64,000 bases of DNA from Choanephora cucurbitarum (Eukaryota; Mucoromycota; Mucoromycetes; Mucorales; Choanephoraceae). Each line of letters begins with the position of its first letter. The first letter of the stretch is position 1. Below the pieces are notes generated by a model. That model made no database searches. It had not been told where the DNA came from and saw nothing but the letters and a program-made list of their open reading frames with translations. The position numbers were made by a program, and so were the translations under genes. The stretch spans positions 1 through 64,000 of the forward strand of contig JAIWNI010000113.1 of assembly GCA_025331435.1 (NCBI GenBank), read 5' to 3'. This document shows, piece after piece, positions 36,159-46,421 of the stretch.

Positions 36159-39100
36159 ATGTTAAACAGATTTGAGGCGTTGGAACAAGAGCCTACGCTT
36201 GAAGTAGGCGAACAAGAGACAGTTGATGTAACTACAACTTTGTTGGTATATGACATGTCCTTGGCTAATCCTACTCTAGTTTCTTCGCTTTAAAAGTCTA
36301 GTGACCGATGTCAAAATCAAATTTGAAAACTCTCAGTTCCAATCTACTAAAAATCTTGAGTGTGCTTCTTTGCTTGCTTGTTCTAGCAAATATGGATATG
36401 TCGTAGTTGGATCTTCTACAGGTGAAGATACGCGTTAATCCAGTAGGCAATTGTTTCTAACGTGCTGTTATAGGTTTTGCAATAGCACAAACAGCAAATT
36501 TAAGATCCACTGTGTACAAAACAAGCCAAAGCGAAACAACTACTTTGGATCAAGTAATCTCAGTCACTGTCAAGGAAGGTACCGTCAACGTCCTTGCTTT
36601 GTCTGCAGACGAATGTCAATTGTTTATCGGTGTTGTTGGCGGTATACTACTGACATACAATGTCCAAGATATCGTTCAAAAGGTAAGCAGTAAAAAAGTA
36701 AATAGTGGAGCCCAACAGCTTACTTCTATATCCTTTTCAAAAAGAGGGAAACAGCAGAACCAGTTCAAACGCATACTATGCCAGTAAACATCTTACATAT
36801 ACAGCCAAATCCTGAAGCTCACCCCGAGATTGTCGCAATCATCACCGAAAAGAATGAATGCCAACTGATCAATTATATGAAAAAAACAGTAGTTGCCGTT
36901 ATTCCAGATGCAGCTGCTATATGTTGGTCTCCTAAAGGCAAACAGATAGCGGTAGGCACAAGTGACGGTACTATTCATACTTATGACATCAACGGCACAA
37001 TAAAGGATAAAATACCTCCTCCTGTTGCTCTGAAAGCTAATCATCAAGGTGAAGCAGAAAGCCTATGTGGTAAAAAAAAAGTTGACAGATACTATCCAAA
37101 TGTGTGCTAATGCTTTATACATATAAAATTGTACAGTGAACAACATTGTTTGGATCGAAAATCATGTGTTCTTGGCTATCTATCCTCAACCACAAGGCCC
37201 AGATAGTGCTGTCCATCTTATTCACACACCATATATCATCAACAGAAAACCTCAAGTTGAAGATGAGCGTTACATCATGTTAGAAGAAATAGCACCTATC
37301 TATAATTTCGATACACCAGAGAGTCATTTCTATACTTGCGTGTTACGCGATTTTGGCCCAAAGGCCAAAACGCTAATCATCTTAGCTAACTCGGGAGCCA
37401 ATGACTTAGCTGTTATCGGCCAAAATAGTGAAGGTCAATGGGCTACTTGGCTTTTACAAGATGAATCAATACCCACGTTGCCTATATCTGACGACGATGT
37501 AACAGATACTTACCCTCTAGGATTAGCTATTGATTTATCTGCGACAGAACCTCTATCCCCTCATGACAGTGCTGAGAGCGAGGAACCAGTTGCTCCTACC
37601 CCAGTGCTGTATATTTTGACTACAGAAGGTCTCATTTGTAGCTATCATATCTATAATGATGATTTAGCAAAAACTGGTCAAAAATACAAAGGCATGGTTT
37701 CTGCAAAGGGTATCGACCAAATTTCTGCTCCAGCTGAGATCAGAAGCGATAATATAACAACTAAGTTGGCAGGATTAGGCGCAACTTCTGAATCAAAAAT
37801 TCCTTCTTTTAGCGCATTACGTACATCTTCTCCTTCAGTCAGTACTAGTGCTTTTGGTATAAATCCTTCTGATGCAGATATATCCAAGTTTGGCTCTTCT
37901 GGCTTTAGTTTTGGCAACAAGGATGATCCAAAAGTGTCTTTTGCATCACTAGTAAAACCTTCTTTATCTGATAGTAGTAAGAAGCAACCGTCTGCTTCTG
38001 GTTTTGTATCTCCTGAATTTGGTAATACTTCAGCGTTTGGCATTTCATCCGGTTCTGGCAATTCATTCACCTTACCAGCAGCTGCTAGACCCTCTACACC
38101 ATTTGGTGGATATAAAACCATATTACCTACTTCTTCTTCGTCCACGACCAAGCCATTTGGAGAAACATCCTTTCAAACAAATCGGTTTTCACCTCAATTT
38201 GCTCCTTCTATCTTAAATTCCAACAACGATCAAAGAAAACCAAGTCAAACAGAAGACAAACCACATCGTGCTACATTGGAGGAAGATTCATCTTATGTCG
38301 CGGATATTCCTTCCACTGTATCAGATGAACAGACTGTCAAGGACGATGATAGCTACCGTATGTCGTTTAGGACTATCAGGGACCTCCTGGATGAGCAACT
38401 AACTGGACAAGACTCTTTCCAATCTACAAAGGAAGATACAATTCCCAACTATGACGAATATATAGAGCAAAAAGAAGATCTTGAAGAAGACAAAAAACAG
38501 CAACGAGAGAAGCCAGAAAACGAAAAGCGCTCCGAAGAAAAGAAGTATGAGGAAGAAAGCAAGCATGAAGAAGAAGAGAAAAAGCGGAACGAAGAGCGCG
38601 TTGCTAAAGAAACAAAACGTCAGGAAGAACAAATGAGAATTGAAAGTGAGCGCATGGCTGAAGAGAAGAGACGAGAAGACGAAGAAAAGAGACGTCAGGA
38701 AGAAGAAAAGAGACGAGAAGACGAAGAAAAGAGACGTCAGGAAGAAGAAAAGAGACGAGAAGACGAAGAAAAGAGACGTCAGGAAGAAGAAAAGAGACGT
38801 GAGGAAGAAGAAAAGAGACGTCAGGAAGAAGAAAAGAAACGCCAGGAAGAAGAACGCATTGCCGAAGAGAAAAAAAGGCTCTTTGAAAGAATTGATTCAA
38901 CTAAGTTTGCTACTTGCAAAAAAAGCTCCAGACCATCACCAAGTATCAACAGAACGTCTGGTTTGCCTAGACTCGCTGACGAGTTTGAAGCAGCATATTT
39001 TGATACACTTAACGAAGTTGAATCCGTAAAGTGAATTTGGACAAGTTAACAATGAACTCTTCTAACTTTCAACGGCATTTTTTTAGGCAGCTTGTTTAGT

Positions 39101-39948
39101 GCAAGATATTTCAGATGTTTTGCTATTTCAGACAAAACATACGTTTAATTTAAAGGACATGTCTGAACTAGATAATCAAAATTGTCTTTGGGCGCTAGGC
39201 GAAGCAGAAGATTTAAGTTATATATCAAGCGAGCTTTCTAGTGCATGTAAGAAAGCAGGTGTCAGTCTGAAACAACTTTCAATTCGTGTTTCGGAACTAA
39301 TTGAAGCTGTTGACAATCGTAAGTTGCTTGTCATAGAGAAAAAGGATGATACGGACAATGGAAGGTTAATTGCTCTTCTATTAATAGTCTCATCAAAAAA
39401 GAACATTATTGAAGGTTATATGGATGAAGATAAACCTGATACACCACTGGATTACAATGAATTCGAAAATGATTCTGCCAACCAGAGCCGTAGCATTGAA
39501 GATAGAATTCTAAGATTAGGAGACGAGATTAGCACTGCTCAAGCTAAATTGAAAGAAATTAAACAAACCATACAGATGTCTACAACCAACAAAAAGGGTA
39601 ATCCAAGGTAAGATAGTGATGTTGCATTTTCTATGCCAAATCAATCCATTTCAACTATTGATCTCCAATTGTTGTATTTACAGCCAATTCAGCTTATATT
39701 CTCTGCGTAAAGCCCTTCGAGATATTGACCGTAACATCGCTAAAAACTTGGAAATAATCAGCAGGTTGGAGGATGCTGAACTGAAAGCTCATGTGAGTGC
39801 ATCATCTTCAGAAGACAATGTTGATGTCAAAGAAGTCAACTTAAGAAAGCCAAAAGATTTGAGTCTTCGCATCGTTGGTAGAAAGACGTTCATGTCAGAT
39901 TTATTTCAAGGTACAAAGGCAAGAGGCAACTCACTTTTTGCTCAATAA
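36159..39948 (+). CDS. NUP159: Nup159/Nup214-like FG nucleoporin
   Basis: Seven exons: 36159-36227, 36280-36421, 36474-36682, 36745-37048, 37137-39025, 39087-39607 and 39684-39948, giving 1132 residues. The family sits on the cytoplasmic face of the nuclear pore and helps mRNA export by docking the DEAD-box helicase Dbp5. The N-terminal 400 residues form a beta-propeller (GYVVVGSST, ICWSPKGKQIAVGTSDGTIHTY, NNIVWIENHVFL). Residues about 455-590 hold FG repeats (SAFGI, GFSFG, FGNTSAFG, PFGGY). A long charged Glu/Lys/Arg repeat stretch follows (about 680-830), and then a C-terminal coiled coil (about 870-1132) as expected for assembly with Nup82. The first intron can be read with a donor at 36228 (52 nt) or 36246 (34 nt). 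The longer one is preferred because it gives the ETVDFLRFKSL start typical of the propeller. Confidence 0.88.
38664..38850 (+). repeat. Coding 42-bp tandem repeat in the nucleoporin gene
   Basis: Units encoding EEKRRQEEEKRRED-type 14-mers are repeated about four times with very little nucleotide divergence. They give a highly charged helical segment between the FG region and the coiled coil. The array creates long open frames in the other frames too, which are not genes. Confidence 0.85.
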
Positions 39949-40062
39949 AATAGTTGCATAAAATGTTGTAAAGCTGTGTGACGGTTTAGATTTTTCTATA
40001 ATATGGCCTAGTAAATGGTCCTTTTTTTATTATTTTTCTTTTAGCTTTTACATACTCAAACA

Positions 40063-40647
40063 ATGAGCACTTTAAATATTGTATTTGCTGCTGTAAGGAT
40101 TGATGTCTGCTTCTCAAGTAAACAATAGAGCAAAATAGTTTGATGTACAGTTTCTAAAAAAAACACCTTGAAATTGGGTAGCATGGCGTTATCCAAAGTG
40201 CTATTGCTCTTCAGCTTTTGTTGTTGCCACATGCTATCGATTTCGCTTTTGGTAAATTGCTGGATGTTACAGATATACTTTTAGTTCGATTTTATGGTGC
40301 TGCACTAGCAAGCGTTGGTATAATTAGTTTGTTGTGCCGCGATATGCCCAACATGCTGCCTTGCAAAAGAGGAGCAGGTAAGCAATAGCCTAATCAGGTT
40401 CTTCTAACTATCTAATTTCTTTTCGAAAAAAAAAGCTTGTGGATTCATGTTTTATCATATGATTATGACTTTTGTTGTATTTCAATCTCGCAATGAAGGG
40501 CCATTGTCTTTAAGTACAAGTTATGGTTTAACTGCTTTTCATGGCTTACAAGCATTTGTGTTGTATGCATGGTATACAGCAACTGCAGGACAAGTGAAGG
40601 CTTTTTTGAAGCAAACCGATCCCAAGAAAAATGGAAAAAGTCACTAA
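40063..40647 (+). CDS. Small multi-spanning membrane protein, unknown function
   Basis: Three exons, 40063-40092, 40182-40377 and 40436-40647 (phases 0 and 1), give 145 residues. I do not recognise the family. The protein has about four hydrophobic segments: near the N-terminus (GVIQSAIALQLLLLP), around residues 45-60 (LVRFYGAALASVGIISLL), about 75-90 (GFMFYHMIMTFVVFQ) and about 103-122 (FHGLQAFVLYAWYTA). A lysine-rich tail KKNGKSH could act as an ER-retrieval-like signal, which is a guess. Frames join without stops, and all three introns ends fit the consensus (gtaagg/gtaagc, ag), supporting a real gene despite its short first exon. It follows the nucleoporin gene on the same strand by 114 bp. 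Confidence 0.7.
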
Positions 40648-41465
40648 AATGATACGAAGAATAAAACAAGTACCTTATGTTGACTTTCTTTGCATAATTA
40701 TGTTTTTCTTTTAAATATAACACACACTACACAATGCGATCTAAGGTTTTAAACAAGTTCATAAGCAATCAAAGCCCTCCAGTACTGAGTTGTTATGCAA
40801 ACAACTGCTTTTGATACTCAACATTAGAATCATAAATTAAAACCTATGCTTCGGTTGAATCATAAATATTGAAGCAATGCTACAAGGTTTGCTTGTAAGA
40901 ATTATGAAGCATAGGATTATTTGATTGGGAGGTCTTTTGACAAAAAAAAATAGTATTGGACATAACATTGTAAAAGCTTTAGCTTTAAGAATAGAAATAT
41001 TAGTGTTTTCGGTAGCCAACTAGTATTGATTTAAAAGACTGATTGAGAAGAGTTTGACAATAATCAATGAAGCGGTTGCATACGTAAGTCTCTATATCGA
41101 AATCATCACTTTGCTGCAGCTATGAGTCTTTGATTTTCTGGGAGTTATGAGCATATATACAAGCTATAGTGATTGCTTTTGTCAAGCTCCATGATTTTCT
41201 TTTTCCGTTCTTTCACCTCAATTTATTATGCAATAATCTGACTTAACTCGCCCTTCATGTTATGTATATTCATTAGGTCTTCCCTGCCATTGGTCACTGT
41301 TGCATTTGTATCTAAAAAGAAACAGGCCATAAATAAATGCAGAAAGTCTCTCTGAAACCCCCCTCCCCGAGCAATGAAATTTCAAAATGCGACCAGACAA
41401 TACATCTGAATTTCTTTTGTTTTGTTCTTTCTTTCTTCTCTTTTGCCTTCAATTCTTATTTTCGA
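40648..41465. other. Intergenic region and 5' leader of the JmjC gene
   Basis: About 0.8 kb without a gene. The frame of the JmjC protein stays open upstream to an ATG at 41337, but that extension is pyrimidine-tract derived (Phe/Ser/Leu-rich) and looks like 5' UTR. Confidence 0.5.
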
Positions 41466-43005
41466 ATGGTATCCAAATCAATATCAACAGAGGTCATTGA
41501 CGAAAAAAAGAAGTACAAGTCTAGCAAATCTAATCGCTATGAAAGCAAAATTAATCGAATTAAGCTAAAGTGTCGCTCAGGTAGAAAAAGAAATGTGTCC
41601 ATCAATATTGCTTTTGACTTGACCAAAAAAAAATTTTTTTTTCTTCTAGAACTTGATTTGTTTAAATGGCAAAAATGGAATTTCTATCAGAAGGATTATT
41701 GGATTGATTCCTTTGTAGACACACTGGAAAGAATTGATTATCGAGTGGTTTCCAAGAAGGAATTCATAGATAAATATGAGTCAAAAAACATACCTGTCAT
41801 TATCACTCATGTCACGGATGATTGGAAAGCAAACAAACATTGGACAGAAAAGGTAAATTAAAGGTAATTTGTCATTTCAGTGATTTTTCCCTATTGATCT
41901 GATCAATTGAATACTAGTATCTGCTTGAGAATTATGGCTCTCAATTGTTCAAAGTGGGGGATGACGATGACAACAATAATGTTTATATGAAAATGAAGCA
42001 CTTTCTGTACTACTCTCAGCATGATGGGCTGAAAGATGATTCGCCTCTTTATATCTTTGACAGCGGGTTCTATAGATCATCTCGCTCATCTTCCAAGAGC
42101 AAAAAGAAGCCATCAAGTTTATTGGAGGATTATAAGATACCAAAATATTTCACTGAAGATTTGTTCAAATTGACAGGTGACCGAAGACCACCCTACCGCT
42201 GGCTTGTTATGGGAGGCGGGAGAAGTGGCACTGGGTAAGTTTCTGCATATTTCTGATAAGGATGTTTCTTCTCAAACGATTTATCAGTATTCACAAGGAT
42301 CCTTTGGGTACTTCTGCATGGAATGCGTTAGTCAAGGGTCATAAAAGATGGTGCTTGTTTCCGCCCAATACACCCAAAGAGCTTTATGACCCGCCAATGA
42401 AGCCATATGATCACGAAGGCGTCTCTTGGTTCGATCAAGTCTACCCAAAGTTCAAGCAAAGAGGGGCAGATGGACAGACATTAGGTGAAAAATGGAAAAT
42501 GATTGAGGTGTTACAGAAGCCTGGTGAAACCATCTTTGTGCCTGGTGGTTGGGCTCATGTAGTCATGAATTTAGATTTGACTGTAGCTGTCACACAAAAC
42601 TTCTGTTCATCAACCAATGCAGAATACGTTTATCTCAACACACGACACAACCGACCCAAATTAGGCCAGAAGCTCTTTAGACAGATCCAGTTGTTGGGCC
42701 AGCAAGATCCTTCTTACGCGGAATTAGCCAAATCATTAGAAGCTACTCTTTATATACCTGAATTACCACCAAGCAGTAGTGAAGATAGTAGCGCAAGTTC
42801 ATCTACCTCATCTTCAAGTAGTAGCAGTAGCACAAATAGCAGCGATAATAGCGTTGACAGACGTCGTGAAAAAAGAAAAGCTGCAGCCATTGTTAGTTCG
42901 ACCGAGTCAGAAACTGATCTGAGTGATGGTACTTGTATGTGTAAAAAGTGTAAATTCAAGCGCAAGAAAAAGAGATTTTCAACTACAACACAATTGAATA
43001 AATAA
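41466..43005 (+). CDS. JMJD6-like JmjC oxygenase
   Basis: Four exons, 41466-41580, 41650-41852, 41918-42234 and 42288-43005, give 450 residues. JMJD6 proteins are nuclear Fe(II)/2-oxoglutarate oxygenases reported to hydroxylate lysines in splicing factors and histones. The JmjC fold is clear: KMKHFLYYSQHDG, DDSPLYIFDS, RRPPYRWLVMGGGRSGTG, the metal ligands His and Asp in GIHKDPLGTSAWNAL, GHKRWCLFPP, KPGETIFVPGGWAHVV with the third His ligand, and TQNFCSS. A poly-Ser region and a Cys/Lys-rich tail (CMCKKCKFKRKKK) follow, probably a nuclear localisation region. The ATG at 41466 was taken over 41337 because the intervening codons come from a pyrimidine tract. The first intron was placed to restore the conserved segment leading to the tryptophan-rich WQKWNFY. 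Its stop is only 23 bp from the stop of the convergent NBS1 gene. Confidence 0.92.
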
Positions 43006-43028
43006 GTCTTTCTTTTGTCCTTTTATTG

Positions 43029-46000
43029 CTATCTTTTTCTGGAAGTGTAAATAACAATATCAGGGTCAAATTGTCCTGCGTTTTCAGTGCGGACAAAAGA
43101 AGGTACCTGAGTTGTATTTGCTGTTTTGTTGAAGCATGGTTTGTTAGAGTAATTTTTAAAAGAAGCAATTTGTTTTACCTTGGTTCCTTCTAAGATCAGT
43201 TGCTTGAGAAGCGGACACCAATGTGACAAAATCCAAACCTTGATGAGACTCAAACTGTCGGACCTATTCATGTATAAGTCCTGACATTATAGAATATTCA
43301 AAAGCTAAACTACAACTATTTACCTTCTTGAATCGCTTGAAATTAACACTAGATTGATTTGAAATAGATTGACGAGATGAAGTAGGGGGAGGCCTACGTT
43401 TTACAACAATTGGGGCATAAATGATTTTGGTATATGAATCAGTGCTTCTAACAGGCTTTGTAGAAGAAGTACGGTTTGTTACAGTATTGAGTTGGGGAAG
43501 GCTTGATCCGGTTGTGCTATCACTCATAATACCTAGTTCCTGTTCTCTCTCCTCAATCCGTCTCTTTCTCTCTAGTAGTTCTTGGTTATGTCTCTCTTCT
43601 TCTTCTCTTATCCTCCGTTCTCTCTCAAGCAAATCACGTTCCCGAATTTCTCGGCTCTGACGTTTTCTAATCTCTTCTTGTTCTTCTCTTAACTGCTGTT
43701 CTTCTCTTAACTGCTGTTCTTCTCTTAACCGCTGTTCTTCCCTTTTCTTTTGTTCGCCTTTTTCTGTCAGTCTGCGTTCTTGGTCCTCTCTTTCCTTTTG
43801 GTGTTCTTCTATCCGACTAGTTTTGTTTCGACTTTCTTGTTGACAGCTCGATTGCGGCTCTTTTCTGTTAACAAACATATTATTGTAAAACGAGTTGAGA
43901 TCCACAAGTCCATCAAGACTAGGTGAAGTAGCATCTACATCAATGTCGATAGCAGATGGGTCCATATCCATGCCAAGTGACATAAAGTCATTGTTTACAC
44001 CCAACGAATTTGTATCTGTATCTTCATTCATAACGTGTTCTTCCGACTCCATTTCTGGTAACCAAGAGGATTGATGAGCACACGATGCATTTTGTTTTTT
44101 GTCCTCTAAAAATGGGATTTCTTTTAATTATACAAACTAACTACACAATCTTTTTCAACCTTTTCCTTTTTTTTTCTCCTTCTTTCTTTAATACCACATA
44201 TATACTTTACCTAATTCATCTAAATACCTATGTTCAGATATGGGAGCAGCTTCGGTTGTATAGTCATTGTTTTCGATTGGAATCGTTTCAGCTAGACGAA
44301 CGGTATCAGTTGCACGAAGCATGCCATAAGAGAGCGCTGTATGGTCTGCATTTTCCAGATGATTTAAAGGAACAGTTTCAGCCGCACGAGCAGTACCATA
44401 CGAAAGAGCAGGAGCGCTTGCAGGAATTGTTTCGGTTGTAGGAACAGTTTCGACTGCACGGACAGTTCGATCAACAGGGACTGTCTCCGCTACACGGACA
44501 GTGTGCTCGACAGGAACTGTTTCTACCATACGGACAGTGTGCTCGCCAGGAACTGTTTCTACCATACGGACAGTTCGATCAACAGGAACTGTTTCTACCA
44601 TACGGACAGTACGCTCGCCAGGAACTGTTTCTACCATACGGACAGTACGCTCGCCAGGAACTGTTTCTACCATACGGGCAGTTTGATCAACAGGGACAGT
44701 TTCAATCCTGCGCGAAGTGGTATGGTTTAAGGGAACAGTCTCAGCTGCACGAACAGTATGATCCATAAAAACGGTGTCCATAATATCATGCCTTGCTGCA
44801 ATTCTATTGCTGCGCAACTCATCCTGAGAAACGTCATCTAAAAAGACAATGCTACTACGCCCTGAACAAGGAACAGTTTGCTTAAAGGGCGATTCATCCA
44901 ATGGTTCTTGTTTGATTTTGACAGTAGCTGAAGATGATTCCAGCGACCTATAAAGGGGATCCTGATAAGGAATGTACCTCCAAAGATCAGAACAGGGATT
45001 GCACATCATATTGGTAGAGCAGTACATGATACTGTATTCTATCTCCCATTCCAAAACACATCGTTCACATTTCATTCTATAGAGGGGTTTTAGTCGACCC
45101 ATGTTCATCTTTTTTTTTGTTACATGATCTTACTCGTCCTGAAATCTTTTCTGAATTGTACGCCATGTTTCTTCCATACCTGCATTAGCTAGGTAAGGAT
45201 GATCCACAAAAAGTGCGTCTCGTGGTATGTCTCCAGTCAGCCCTTCTTCCAGTGTAACAAGTTGAGTCTTACCACCCGCTTTTTTGACTAAAGGACTGTA
45301 TTTGTCGTATTGCTGTTGATCAAAAAACCAAAACTCTAGTCCCTTAAACAAATGTTGTCGACGCTTGTCTTTGCCTAGAAAAGCTGTTTTCTTCAGGGGG
45401 CCATACTGTTCAATTTGTACTATCTCAATTGTCTGATCATGCCTATTTCGATCATAATGGTCATCTTGGGCCTCTAGTCCCTCAAGCCAGGTGGAAGTGA
45501 TACAGGGCAAGAGATTGACTAAGGCTGTTAAGAGTGAATGTGGTGGTTGGTCTTTGTGTGTCAAGATTTGTTTGTCCAGATAATAATGTGTGATTTTATG
45601 ACGATCCATGGTACCAAGTACATGAAATCCTATATCGCATTTATATTAACCTTACAATATCATTTTTTTTACACAGGTCTAATTTACCATAGGTTGAAGC
45701 TGCTTCAACCAACTGTTGATGCACAAGATAGTCATTGGATCTGATGTGATAGATACCTAAAGGCTCCCAGCATATTCTATAGAAATGGAATCCATAAGCT
45801 ACAGATAGCATTCGAACAAATTGAGCTTATTTACTTGAATTGTATATCAGAATCGATCAAGTGAATGATTTGTTGATCATGTAAATAAGTCAATTGCTCT
45901 GAAACAAGACTAAGATCTACACGAGCTTCAAGATGATTTGATTCAAGTTGGATATCTGGTTTAAAACTGGCTGCTTCCTTTCACAAATAAATTGTATATA

Positions 46001-46200
46001 TATAAGCTTTTGCCCTTCTTCTGTTTGTTTAAACAAGATCTCGAAAGATCACTTACGGCATCTCCTGAAGACATGTTACCAACAAGTATATAAGCTTTTT
46101 GTTGACTTTTCACAAGTGGATTTCGAGTATTTGGACGTAATCTCATATAAAGTATACTATTGAATCTATCATCTTTATCAATTTTATATAGAAACCACAT
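43029..46200 (-). CDS. NBS1: Nbs1/nibrin-like DNA double-strand-break repair protein
   Basis: Eight exons: 46200-46057, 45977-45835, 45776-45688, 45629-45134, 45076-44211, 44105-43324, 43263-43179 and 43120-43029, giving 898 residues. Nbs1 recruits Mre11-Rad50 and the Tel1/ATM kinase to DNA breaks. Evidence: an N-terminal FHA-like segment (MWFLYKI...YILVG; QFKICWEPLG matches the family's KFRIEYEPLV); tandem BRCT-like regions at about 100-320 (HVLGTMDRHKITHYYL; HLFKGLEFWFFDQQQYDKYSPLVKKAGGK; EWEIEYSIMYCST...CNP); a disordered middle with 12-residue repeats (416-499); a Glu/Arg/Gln coil; and the Mre11-binding motif NFKRFKK near 834-840. The FHA lacks the usual Arg after Gly (VGN instead of VGR). 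The introns at 45777-45834 and 45077-45133 end at CTATAG and were chosen because other acceptors give stops. An in-frame stop inside the latter separates two large frames that would otherwise look like two genes. Confidence 0.82.
44452..44703 (-). repeat. 36-bp coding tandem repeat in NBS1
   Basis: Seven consecutive 36-bp units encode variants of ETVPGERTVRMV (residues about 416-499). Degenerate copies continue on both sides (for example AAETVPLNH). Variation is concentrated at the three residues after the Pro: VDQ, GER, VDR, GEH and VEH. Adjacent units are nearly identical at the DNA level, showing recent expansion. Confidence 0.9.
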
Positions 46201-46421
46201 TGTAGTCAATTGATGAAAGTAAAAAAAAAAAAAAGGACAATGCGCTTCTTTTTTTTAGTAAACCTAAACACGTATTTTGATTGGATGAAAACGCGACTTA
46301 TAAGATGGATTAACATAAGAGATTTATAAGACACTCTAATGATGAAAATGTATCATTAGATGCTTTCGAAAATAAACAATAACTAATAAATGTAATGTGT
46401 ACAGAGGTATAATATGTATAA

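Noticed and set aside
38604..39029. Long Lys/Arg-rich and Val/Leu/Phe-rich frames over the nucleoporin repeat
   Set aside because: Shadow frames of the 42-bp coding repeat, on both strands.
41337..41465. Upstream ATG for the JMJD6-like protein
   Set aside because: The extra 43 residues come largely from a pyrimidine tract, and the family does not need them; the ATG at 41466 is more plausible.
44452..44703. 36-bp repeats as a CRISPR array
   Set aside because: Units are contiguous without unique spacers, are in frame, encode a repeated peptide, and lie in a spliced eukaryotic gene.
44501..44730. Open frames of 61 and 75 codons on the plus strand through the NBS1 repeat
   Set aside because: They are by-products of the 36-bp coding repeat of the minus-strand gene; a unit length divisible by three keeps several frames open.
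44188..45108. Large minus-strand frame starting MNMGRL read as a separate gene
   Set aside because: A 57-nt intron (45077-45133) joins it to the preceding BRCT exon, and the joined sequence restores the conserved end of the BRCT region.
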